DNA from: an uncultured Flavobacteriales bacterium
GTDB lineage: Bacteria; Bacteroidota; Bacteroidia; Flavobacteriales; Crocinitomicaceae
Direction: 5' to 3'
Length of the DNA: 64,000 bases
Assembly (NCBI GenBank): GCA_946480815.1
Contig: CAMLLB010000015.1
Coordinates: 1 to 64,000 of the forward strand
Shown: positions 1 to 6,398 of the stretch, one piece after another
Layout: the number at the start of each line of letters is the position of its first letter
How positions within the stretch are numbered: position 1 is the first letter of the stretch
Notes under the pieces: generated by a model
Told to the model about the DNA's origin: nothing
The model's database searches: none
What the model saw: only the letters and a program-made list of their open reading frames with translations
Translations under genes and position numbers: made by a program

Positions 1-36
1 GAGTTGATGAGATAACAGGAACAACCAAAAACCCAA

Positions 37-53
37 AATTTTTCGGCTCCGCC
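37..53. repeat. 17-bp direct repeat, copy 1
   Basis: AATTTTTCGGCTCCGCC, repeated exactly at 757-773, so the two copies bracket the 78-734 lipoprotein gene. Here the next bases make CTCCG-C-CGGAG, a small dyad. It may be a dispersed intergenic element. Confidence 0.5.
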
Positions 54-77
54 GGAGGAATATCCAACCAATAGAAT

Positions 78-734
78 ATGGTACGTTTAATATGTCTTTT
101 AATGCTCGTTCTCATAACAGCTTGTGCCGAATCCGAATCTTCACATCCGGAAAAAAAGAATATCTTCAAAACCGAACGCTTGTACAAGGGATATTCCGAT
201 CGCGGAACCTATTTGTGCTACCTGAAAATTTCACCCGGCAATAAAGTACTTTTTACCTACGAAACAGAGGGAAATTCCATGTATGCAGAACATTCCGGGA
301 CTATCAAAGCGATCAATGATTCTACTTATCATATTAGCTGCAACTTAACCTTCGGACAATTTGTGTGTAAACCATCAAACCTTGATTCGCTTATGATTTT
401 TGTTGATCCGCCTTCACTGATCGATATGAAATCAATCATGGTGCAATACGAGAACGGAGACCTGATGAAAGGAAAACGAATAGATGGATCAAAGCTTTCA
501 TTTGCTATCGATGACCGATTATTCAACGAATACACTCCGGCAGCTATTTTAACAGATCATACTCATCCGATTACCGGCAATGCATTGACCATCAAAGCCA
601 GTTTTGGATGTGCTTATGACTTTATGCGGGATGATGATGAGGAATTTGATGTTGTCATTTCGGGAGATTCACTTTACACAGTTGGAGAAAATACCGTATT
701 CCAGACTGGTTCATTCCGCCTGAAAAAGCAGTAG
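78..734 (+). CDS. putative lipoprotein of unknown function
   Basis: 218 residues starting at ATG 78. The N-terminus is a short hydrophobic stretch ending in LITAC, a good lipobox, so the mature protein should be a lipid-anchored envelope protein from Cys16. The rest is hydrophilic and I recognise no domain; it is rich in short beta-strand-like segments (GTYLCYLKISPGNKVLFTY). No operon partner is visible: the next gene, RNase R, is convergent. The 17-bp sequence AATTTTTCGGCTCCGCC occurs just before (37-53) and just after (757-773) the gene. Function unknown; I am confident that it is a real lipoprotein gene. Confidence 0.75.
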   Translation: MVRLICLLMLVLITACAESESSHPEKKNIFKTERLYKGYSDRGTYLCYLKISPGNKVLFTYETEGNSMYAEHSGTIKAINDSTYHISCNLTFGQFVCKPSNLDSLMIFVDPPSLIDMKSIMVQYENGDLMKGKRIDGSKLSFAIDDRLFNEYTPAAILTDHTHPITGNALTIKASFGCAYDFMRDDDEEFDVVISGDSLYTVGENTVFQTGSFRLKKQ

Positions 735-756
735 CTTTGTAAGCTTCAAAAATTTG

Positions 757-773
757 AATTTTTCGGCTCCGCC
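757..773. repeat. 17-bp direct repeat, copy 2
   Basis: Exact second copy of the sequence at 37-53, lying between the convergent lipoprotein and RNase R genes. Confidence 0.5.
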
Positions 774-802
774 CGGAATTTCCCTCATTCTGTTTCTCCT
801 TC

Positions 803-2977
803 TCACTCTGAAACGGAAACCAACTCCAAATCAATCGTGCGTTTTCGCGGACTTACCTCTGAAATTTTCACACGCACATTATCCCCGAAATGGAACGTTT
901 TCCCTGTTTTCTGGCCCACAATCGTCATCGTTTTCTCATCGAAAGTATACCGATCGCCTGGAAGTGCCTGCAATGGAACCATTCCTTCACACGCGTTTTC
1001 TGTCATACGAACAAATAGTCCGAATTCTGCCAAACCGGAAACAATTCCGTCAAATTCTTCCCCGATCTTGTCGTGAACGAAAACAACCTGGAAGTACTTA
1101 TTGGATTCACGTTCAGCTTCCGTTGCTTTGCGTTCCGTACGTGAAATGCGCTTGCAGATATCCTCCAGCGCCGAGTTGTACTTATGCGGCTTGTTCTCCA
1201 AACATTCCAGTAAAATGCGGTGAACCATCAGATCGGCATACCGGCGGATCGGTGAAGTAAAATGCGAATAATACTGGAAAGCCAAACCGTAGTGACCGAT
1301 ATTGTCTGTGTCGTAAGTTGCTTTCGCCATGCTCCGGATCGCCATTTGCTGGATGATGCTGTACTCGTTCTTCAAACGGATATCGTTCAACAATTTGTTG
1401 ATACTTTGAGCTGCTTTTTCCGGGCTCGTAAATTCCAGAGAATGTCCGAATTTATCCAAAAATAAACTGAATAATGCGATTTTTTCCGGATCCGGTTTAT
1501 CGTGAATACGGTAAACAAATGGAACAGGATCTTTTCCTTTTTGAGGCATCCCAACAAACATTGCTACGCGTTTATTTGCCAATAGCATGAATTCTTCAAT
1601 CAACTGATGTGCATCTTTTGAAACCTTCACAACTACATCAACCGGTTCTTTGTTTTCGTCCAGTTTGAAACGGATCTCTTCCGAGTTGATCATCAAAGCA
1701 CCATGCTTAAACCGCTCTTTTCGATACGTTTTTGCGATTTTGTCTAAAATATGTAACTCTTCCTTGTACGGACCTTCTGCTCCTTCCAGGATTTCCTGTG
1801 CGTCTTCATATGTGAACCGGTGATCGGAATGAATGACGGTTTTCCCGAACCATTCCTTGTAAATTTTTCCCTTTTCGTCCAATTCAAACACGGCAGAAAA
1901 CGTAAACTTGTCTTCCTTCGGCCGAAGGGAACAAACCATGTTTGAAAGCTGTTCCGGCAACATTGGGATTACGCGATCTACCAGGTAAACCGAGTTTCCG
2001 CGTTTCAAAGCCTCCTGATCCATGGCAGAATTCGGTTTCACATATTGACTTACATCCGCAATGTGAACACCAATTTCGTAATGGCCATTTTCCAATTTTT
2101 GGATGGATAAAGCATCGTCGAAATCCTTTGCATCGATCGGGTCAATAGTAAAGGTCAAAATATCGCGAAAATCGCGTCGCTTCGCGACTTCCACCGGATC
2201 AAGCTCAAGTGTTACCTGTTCCGCTTCACTCATCACATCATCCTCAAATTCAATCGGAATTCCCTGGCTTACCAGTATGGAGATCATCTCATTATCGTGG
2301 ATTGAATTTCCGCCCAAAGTCTGGATAACTTCTCCAAACGGAAATTCGGCAGATTTCGGCCAAACAGTGATTTTCACCAGGGCCTTATCCTTGTTTTTTG
2401 CTTTATTCAGTTTTTCGAGCGGAATGTAAATCTTCACCCCGGTCTTCGTATTGTCCGGAATCAGAAACGCATGTTTGTCATGCATATGGATCGTACCAAC
2501 GAACTGGGTCCGTTCGCGCGAAACAACTTCCATTACCTTACCTTCAGGTCTGTTCCCGCTTTTTTTGATAAGAGCTACACGCACAATATCTCCGTGAATT
2601 GCCTGGCCGATATTGTGAGGAGCGATGAAAATATCGGGCTCGTTTTTTCCAACCATCACAAACCCCGAACCGCGCTGTGTCAGTTCCAGTTCTCCTTCAA
2701 TGGTTTCCGTCTGATTGGAATAGGTATACGTTTCATGACCGCTTTTACGGAGAAAACCTTCGGTTTCCAATTCGCGCAGCAAAGTCACAACCAATTTTCT
2801 GGATTCGCTATCGTGAACATGCAGCAAGCTGCACACTTGTTTGTAATTCAGAAGTGCATCAGGATGTTGTTCAAATAGTTTGCGGATGATGTGGTAAAAA
2901 CCGCTTTTCAGTTTTTTTTCCCCTTTGAACTTCGTTTTTCCTTTCGATTCGCCTTTTCGGTGTTTTTTCTTTGCCAT
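803..2977 (-). CDS. rnr: ribonuclease R (3'-5' exoribonuclease)
   Basis: Processive hydrolytic 3'-5' exoribonuclease that degrades structured RNA and takes part in RNA quality control. In order the protein shows a lysine-rich N-terminus (MAKKKHRKGESKGK), a helix-turn-helix-like region, cold-shock OB domains (for example FVMVGKNEPDIFIAPHN), the RNB catalytic domain with the metal-binding aspartates in IDPIDAKDFDDALS, and a C-terminal S1 domain (EFDGIVSGLAEFGLFVRM). I chose ATG 2977 (724 residues) because a lysine-rich start is typical; an ATG 45 bases upstream adds an atypical leader. It lies downstream of rtcB on the same strand, but a strong terminator at 3048-3069 separates them. Identification is firm. 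Confidence 0.95.
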   Translation of the reverse strand: MAKKKHRKGESKGKTKFKGEKKLKSGFYHIIRKLFEQHPDALLNYKQVCSLLHVHDSESRKLVVTLLRELETEGFLRKSGHETYTYSNQTETIEGELELTQRGSGFVMVGKNEPDIFIAPHNIGQAIHGDIVRVALIKKSGNRPEGKVMEVVSRERTQFVGTIHMHDKHAFLIPDNTKTGVKIYIPLEKLNKAKNKDKALVKITVWPKSAEFPFGEVIQTLGGNSIHDNEMISILVSQGIPIEFEDDVMSEAEQVTLELDPVEVAKRRDFRDILTFTIDPIDAKDFDDALSIQKLENGHYEIGVHIADVSQYVKPNSAMDQEALKRGNSVYLVDRVIPMLPEQLSNMVCSLRPKEDKFTFSAVFELDEKGKIYKEWFGKTVIHSDHRFTYEDAQEILEGAEGPYKEELHILDKIAKTYRKERFKHGALMINSEEIRFKLDENKEPVDVVVKVSKDAHQLIEEFMLLANKRVAMFVGMPQKGKDPVPFVYRIHDKPDPEKIALFSLFLDKFGHSLEFTSPEKAAQSINKLLNDIRLKNEYSIIQQMAIRSMAKATYDTDNIGHYGLAFQYYSHFTSPIRRYADLMVHRILLECLENKPHKYNSALEDICKRISRTERKATEAERESNKYFQVVFVHDKIGEEFDGIVSGLAEFGLFVRMTENACEGMVPLQALPGDRYTFDEKTMTIVGQKTGKTFHFGDNVRVKISEVSPRKRTIDLELVSVSE

Positions 2978-3047
2978 GCAATTTTTATGTATGCTAAAGT
3001 TAGTATTAATAGTTGTTTGCATAAAATGTTATTGAATAAATAAAAAA

Positions 3048-3069
3048 GGGAGGATTTATTAATCCTCCC
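3048..3069 (-). terminator. rho-independent terminator overlapping the rtcB stop codon
   Basis: Perfect 9-bp stem GGGAGGATT/AATCCTCCC with a 4-nt loop, followed on the minus strand by a run of six T. The rtcB stop codon (3059-3061) lies in the loop and stem, so translation to the stop codon should compete with folding of the hairpin. Confidence 0.85.
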
Positions 3070-4477
3070 TACTTCCATCTTCGGCCATTCTGACCATTTT
3101 TGGTGTGAATCGTGCAAGAACATCTACCAGGTCTTCCTGCGATCGCATCACATCTTCTATGTTTTTATAAGCCATTGGTGCTTCGTCCAGGCCCGCACCA
3201 ATCAAGGTTACACCATGTGCTTTCAGGGTTTCTTTCAATTCTTCCCGTTTGACGGTTTTGAAAGCCTGGGATCTGCTCATCTGTCGACCAGCGCCGTGTG
3301 ATGCAGAGGCTAAGGATTCGGGTTTCCCTTTCCCTTTTACCAGGAATCCCGGAGCAGTCATGCTCCCCGGAATAATTCCCAATACACCTTCTGCTGCCGG
3401 AGTAGCACCTTTTCTATGCACAATGTACTCTTCACCGAAATGAATTTCCTTCCAGGCAAAATTATGGTGGTTTTCAACTCTTTTCAAACACGTAGCACCA
3501 ATAGCGGTGGTAATTCTATCATGAATCACATGATGACAAGCTGAAGCGTAATCACCGGCTAAATTCATTGCTGCCCAGTATTCTTTTCCATTGTCGGAAT
3601 CCAAATCCAGGTAAGCTAAATTTCTTGCTTCATCTGGTAAAACACAGTTTTCTTTGGCAACCTTGGTGTAATGTCCGGCAATTGTTGCACCCAAACCTCT
3701 TGACCCTGAATGCGTCAATAAAGCTAAATAGGTTCCTTTCGGGATGTTGATAGATTCATCTTCCTGCAGGACTTCCAGTAATCCGAATTCTACAAAATGA
3801 TTCCCTCCACCTGAAGTCCCCAATTGTGTATGCGCTTTATCCATCAAGGTTTTCAGCATTGGAATCTGGTTGAATTCATCTCGCTCCAACACCTCATGAT
3901 CTGCCTTCATTCCTCTTGTCCACGCGGCACCAGCTCCAAATCTCGAATGGGCGATTAGTTCTCTTTTCAATGGTGCTTCATTCCTGAAGTAAAAATCTCC
4001 TGGAATATCGTAGATGCTCAAACACATTCTGCATCCGATATCAACCCCGACTCCATAAGGAATAATGGTGTTTTTCGTTGCTAAAACGCCACCGATCGGC
4101 AAACCGTATCCCTGATGAGCATCCGGCATTAATGCTCCGAAGGCTGTAACCGGCAATCGCATTGCTGTTTTCATCTGATCGAAAGCACCTTGTTCAATTT
4201 GTGCTTCGCCATATACTGCGAATGGTAATTCATCTTCTTTTAATGGAATCATGAATACTTTTCTGGCTTCAATGGTGATCAGCTCGTTCGCAACATCAGA
4301 CCACAATTCATGGTCTGTAAACTGAGCGGGATCTTTTAACACTGATTTTACTTCTTCCAACAACGTTTCCAATCCTTTTCGTTTGGCATTTTTCTTTAAG
4401 ACCTTTAAAGCTTTCCCGAAAGCTTCATTTGAGGGAAAACCGATATCTACTAAAAGGGATCCTGTAATATTTCTCAT
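3059..4477 (-). CDS. rtcB: RtcB family RNA ligase
   Basis: GTP- and Mn-dependent ligase that joins RNA 2',3'-cyclic phosphate or 3'-phosphate ends to 5'-OH ends, as in tRNA repair. From ATG 4477 (472 residues) I see PDAHQGYGLPIGGV (about 118-131), GVDIGC with metal-ligand Cys149, GTSGGGNHFVEFG with His227, THSGSRG with His256, VENHHNF (His338), HRKGATPA near 354 (the motif expected to hold the guanylylated His) and SASHGAGR near 393. All catalytic motifs are intact. A TTG 9 bases upstream is in frame but less likely. It lies 97 bases downstream of the slipin gene and is probably cotranscribed with it; the gap holds two structured hairpins (4502-4554). Together with the tRNA-like RNA and WYL regulator upstream, it forms an RNA-repair locus. 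Confidence 0.95.
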   Translation of the reverse strand: MRNITGSLLVDIGFPSNEAFGKALKVLKKNAKRKGLETLLEEVKSVLKDPAQFTDHELWSDVANELITIEARKVFMIPLKEDELPFAVYGEAQIEQGAFDQMKTAMRLPVTAFGALMPDAHQGYGLPIGGVLATKNTIIPYGVGVDIGCRMCLSIYDIPGDFYFRNEAPLKRELIAHSRFGAGAAWTRGMKADHEVLERDEFNQIPMLKTLMDKAHTQLGTSGGGNHFVEFGLLEVLQEDESINIPKGTYLALLTHSGSRGLGATIAGHYTKVAKENCVLPDEARNLAYLDLDSDNGKEYWAAMNLAGDYASACHHVIHDRITTAIGATCLKRVENHHNFAWKEIHFGEEYIVHRKGATPAAEGVLGIIPGSMTAPGFLVKGKGKPESLASASHGAGRQMSRSQAFKTVKREELKETLKAHGVTLIGAGLDEAPMAYKNIEDVMRSQEDLVDVLARFTPKMVRMAEDGSRED

Positions 4478-4501
4478 TTTTTTCAATTTTAATCATCATC
4501 A

Positions 4502-4554
4502 AACTGCTACACCAATCTGTCAGTAGCAGTTACTTATCTGTTGACAGTACAGAT
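4502..4554 (-). other. two RNA hairpins with complementary loops (kissing-loop candidate) in the slipin-rtcB gap
   Basis: On the minus strand the first hairpin (4554-4536) has stem ATCTGT/ACAGAT and 7-nt loop ACTGTCA. After 4 nt comes a second (4531-4502) with stem AACTGCTAC/GTAGCAGTT and 12-nt loop TGACAGATTGGT. The loop sequences CTGTCA and TGACAG are perfect complements, so a 6-bp loop-loop contact is possible. ATCTGT could instead pair with ACAGAT inside the second loop, giving an alternative fold. The element sits 25 nt upstream of the rtcB start codon and could control rtcB expression or be bound by RtcB. Confidence 0.55.
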
Positions 4555-4574
4555 TTTGATTCAGGTGGAATCGC

Positions 4575-5669
4575 TTACTTTGTAAACAAGGTTTTCAGCT
4601 GATCGGATATATTTGTTCCCGACTGAATGTTTATCCCGTCTATTTTCTCTGCAATCCGTTCTACAAATTCCATTTCTTTCAATTTGTACAACATTTCATT
4701 TTCTTCCATCAATCTGGCAGTGTTCAACAAGTTCCGCGTTGTTGCTGTTTCTTCACGACGCATAATCATGTTTGCTTGTGCTTGTTTCTCTGCAACCAAC
4801 ACTTTATTCAGGATCTCTTTTACATCTCCTGGCAAAATGATGTCTTTCAATCCACCGGCGATCAACTTTATCCCCAGATTTTCCAGCAAAGCATTTGCCC
4901 GTTCAACCAGCTGGTTCGACAATTCTGTTTTTGTTTCCAGCAACTGGTCCAACGTTTGTGCACCGATGATCTCACGGATCGCCAATTGGATTGCAGCATA
5001 CATTTGTGCGTAATAGCTCGAATTCTCAACAATTGCTTTTTGGATATTCGTGATTTTATATTGTCCGGAGAAATTCACCCGAATTGATGTTTTGTCTTTC
5101 GTCAGCAATTCCTGACCCTGAACATCCAGATTCACAATCCGCAGATCAACCACCCGGAAAGTAAACACATGTGCATTTTTCCAGAAGTAATATGTATCCG
5201 CAGGTAATGTATACTGATAACCCCCGTTCACGAACACCACCAATTGATTTCCTTCCGGCACGATCACTTTATGAACACGTTCGTTCATAACACCTGACTC
5301 AAGCACAGTTCGTTCAAAATTGGTGATGTTCTTTGTAGATGATATTTCAATCAATTCATACGACAAGGCCATTTCTGATTTCCAGAATAAGTAAGTTCCC
5401 GCAGTATAAGTTTCAACAATATTCTTCCCTTGGTATCGCAGCAACAATTGGTTTGAATCAACTTCATACCGGTTTAACAAGTTTGAAAACTCACCGCTTT
5501 CCAGATCATTAAACAAAACCGAGTTTACCTGTATGGAAGGTTTTTCTGAAACAATGACAGCAGTCTTCCCCCAGAACAAATTATGTGTCCCGGATTTCAA
5601 AACGTCTGTCAAAAGTCCGTTTTTGTAAATCAATGCGCGTTCATTTTTTCTTACAGTTGTTGTTTTCAT
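4575..5669 (-). CDS. slipin family (SPFH/stomatin-like) protein without a membrane segment
   Basis: 364 residues from ATG 5669. The middle and C-terminal parts match the SPFH/slipin family: GQYKITN, then YYAQMYAAIQLAIREIIGAQ, then LLENLGIKLIAGGLKDIILP, then an AEKQAQANM coiled-coil stretch. Unlike classical stomatins and slipins I find no N-terminal hydrophobic hairpin; the N-terminus (MKTTTVRKNERALIYKNG) is hydrophilic, so the protein may be soluble or peripheral. Slipins assemble into large oligomers. It is first in the slipin-rtcB unit and is preceded by the structured 5687-6155 RNA region. Placement next to rtcB suggests a scaffold role in RNA repair, which is inference. Confidence 0.85.
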   Translation of the reverse strand: MKTTTVRKNERALIYKNGLLTDVLKSGTHNLFWGKTAVIVSEKPSIQVNSVLFNDLESGEFSNLLNRYEVDSNQLLLRYQGKNIVETYTAGTYLFWKSEMALSYELIEISSTKNITNFERTVLESGVMNERVHKVIVPEGNQLVVFVNGGYQYTLPADTYYFWKNAHVFTFRVVDLRIVNLDVQGQELLTKDKTSIRVNFSGQYKITNIQKAIVENSSYYAQMYAAIQLAIREIIGAQTLDQLLETKTELSNQLVERANALLENLGIKLIAGGLKDIILPGDVKEILNKVLVAEKQAQANMIMRREETATTRNLLNTARLMEENEMLYKLKEMEFVERIAEKIDGINIQSGTNISDQLKTLFTK

Positions 5670-5686
5670 TTTATTTATTTGTTGGT

Positions 5687-5710
5687 CCCCCGACGTGTAT
5701 TCGTCGAGGG
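5687..5710 (-). promoter_or_regulatory. leader hairpin just upstream of slipin
   Basis: On the minus strand CCCTCGACG-AATACA-CGTCGGGGG forms a 9-bp stem with one G-U pair and a 6-nt loop. It ends 17 nt before the slipin ATG at 5669, where it could affect ribosome access or stop a 5' processing or decay event. Confidence 0.5.
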
Positions 5711-5731
5711 TGGTTGTTTTAATTTTTTAAT

Positions 5732-5923
5732 AAAGGAGTAACCGGCTTTCCGTCATCTTCAGCGGAGCAAAGAAGTTGTTGTTCGGAATCTTCGCATGCT
5801 CTTCTAGGAATCGAAAAGAGTTTAAAGTTATTCCGCACAAGCCGTTCAAAGCTCTGGCGTCGTATTCCGGTCAAATAGTTCGTACTGGACAAAAAATCCG
5901 ACTCGAAAGCGAGCTACTCCTTT
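5732..5923 (-). ncRNA. second structured RNA domain closed by a 9-bp long-range helix
   Basis: AAAGGAGTA and TACTCCTTT (5732-5740 and 5915-5923) are perfect complements 174 nt apart. Directly stacked inside is ACCGG/CCGGT (5741-5745 with 5867-5871). Nested further in is CGGAAT/ATTCCG (5784-5789 with 5830-5835), which encloses CTCTT/AAGAG (5799-5803 with 5816-5820). On the minus strand the innermost loop reads TTCGATTCCTAG, resembling a T loop. A side hairpin CTCG/CGAG lies at 5902-5913. No plausible protein is encoded here. It may be part of the slipin-rtcB leader or the 3' part of a longer ncRNA. Base pairing is seen in the sequence; function is unknown. Confidence 0.45.
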
Positions 5924-5936
5924 TGTTTTTGTTAAG

Positions 5937-6155
5937 CGTGTTTAAAAGACACGTGGCCTGGCACTGCACCTATTGCAGACAGGAAACATTGCTATACCAA
6001 CTTAGCTAAGCTATCTTTTCTGATAACTGCTGGATTCGAACCAGCGTACATGTACTGCGGAAACTTGCAATCAGAGCAACTGGATACACTTTGATAAGAT
6101 CTCGTGCACAACGTGGCGGGTAAACCACTGTCTCGTTTGCAAAGTGCAAGTTTCC
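5937..6155 (-). ncRNA. circularly permuted tRNA-like RNA upstream of slipin-rtcB
   Basis: Read 5'-3' on the minus strand, the core (6053-5986) is: ACAT (anticodon-stem 3' side), variable loop GTAC, T arm GCTGG-TTCGAAT-CCAGC (6045-6029), acceptor 3' strand AGTTATC (6028-6022), linker AGAAAA (6021-6016), acceptor 5' strand GATAGCT (6015-6009), TA, D arm GCTA-AGTTGGTA-TAGC (6006-5991), A, and ATGT (5989-5986), which pairs with ACAT. The acceptor stem is a full 7 bp (one G-U). U8, A14, G15, G18G19, A21, A26, C48 and the T-loop residues T54 T55 C56 A58 are all present, so a normal elbow is expected. Order is permuted: 3' half first, no CCA. An 11-bp helix GGAAACTTGCA/TGCAAGTTTCC (6155-6145 with 6069-6059) precedes it. 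Two hairpins follow: 5983-5957, and 5953-5937 with loop CTTTTAA. YrlA-type Y RNAs are known tRNA mimics, but no Ro60 gene is visible here. Confidence 0.7.
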
Positions 6156-6239
6156 ACTCCAAAAGGAGGTTTTGTGATTCAAACGACTTCAAAGAACGTA
6201 AGCTGTTTCGTTTGATGAGACAAAGATTTATATACGCTG

Positions 6240-6254
6240 CGCAATTGAATTGCG
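6240..6254. promoter_or_regulatory. candidate operator CGCAA-N5-TTGCG, copy 1
   Basis: Perfect inverted repeat CGCAAT-TGA-ATTGCG. It shares arms and spacing with the palindrome at 6339-6357. On the minus strand a promoter-like AATCTTTG (6228-6221, one base off TAnnTTTG) lies just downstream, so this site would cover the -33 region of a promoter reading into the tRNA-like RNA. The WYL regulator encoded at 6399 is the obvious candidate ligand. Confidence 0.55.
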
Positions 6255-6338
6255 TACTTTGTATTTTTTTTCATAAAATAATTAAACAACATAAAATCAG
6301 TTAATTGAAATAAAAAAAAGCATAACCTCATTTTCTTC

Positions 6339-6357
6339 TGCGCAAATAGATTGCGCA
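6339..6357. promoter_or_regulatory. candidate operator CGCAA-N5-TTGCG, copy 2
   Basis: Perfect 7-bp inverted repeat TGCGCAA-ATAGA-TTGCGCA, 42 bp upstream of the WYL regulator start codon. Its centre lies 101 bp from that of the copy at 6240-6254. Two matching dyads in one divergent intergenic region suggest regulator binding and autoregulation. Confidence 0.55.
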
Positions 6358-6398
6358 TACAATTTTCTTTTTTGAGCTGAAAACGCTACTTTTCACCC

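Noticed and set aside
754..1260. 168-codon plus-strand frame opposite RNase R
   Set aside because: It is antisense to strongly recognisable RNase R sequence and encodes a low-complexity, Cys/Pro-rich peptide; a shadow frame.
5957..5983. GCA (tRNA-Cys-like) anticodon loop after the D arm
   Set aside because: The flanking 5-bp stem does not pair in that register. The region folds better as CCTG/CAGG plus CTGCA/TGCAG with an ATAGG loop.
5986..6053. Ordinary tRNA gene
   Set aside because: T arm and D arm are in reversed order with a hairpin loop joining the acceptor ends and no CCA site. A standard tRNA reading fails; only the permuted reading pairs.
5732..6155. tmRNA or split tmRNA
   Set aside because: No alanine-type acceptor with G-U wobble, no tag reading frame and no recognisable pseudoknot chain.
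5776..6304. Short frames in the slipin/WYL intergenic region (66-77 codons)
   Set aside because: They overlap base-paired RNA elements, run on both strands and have no coding signature.
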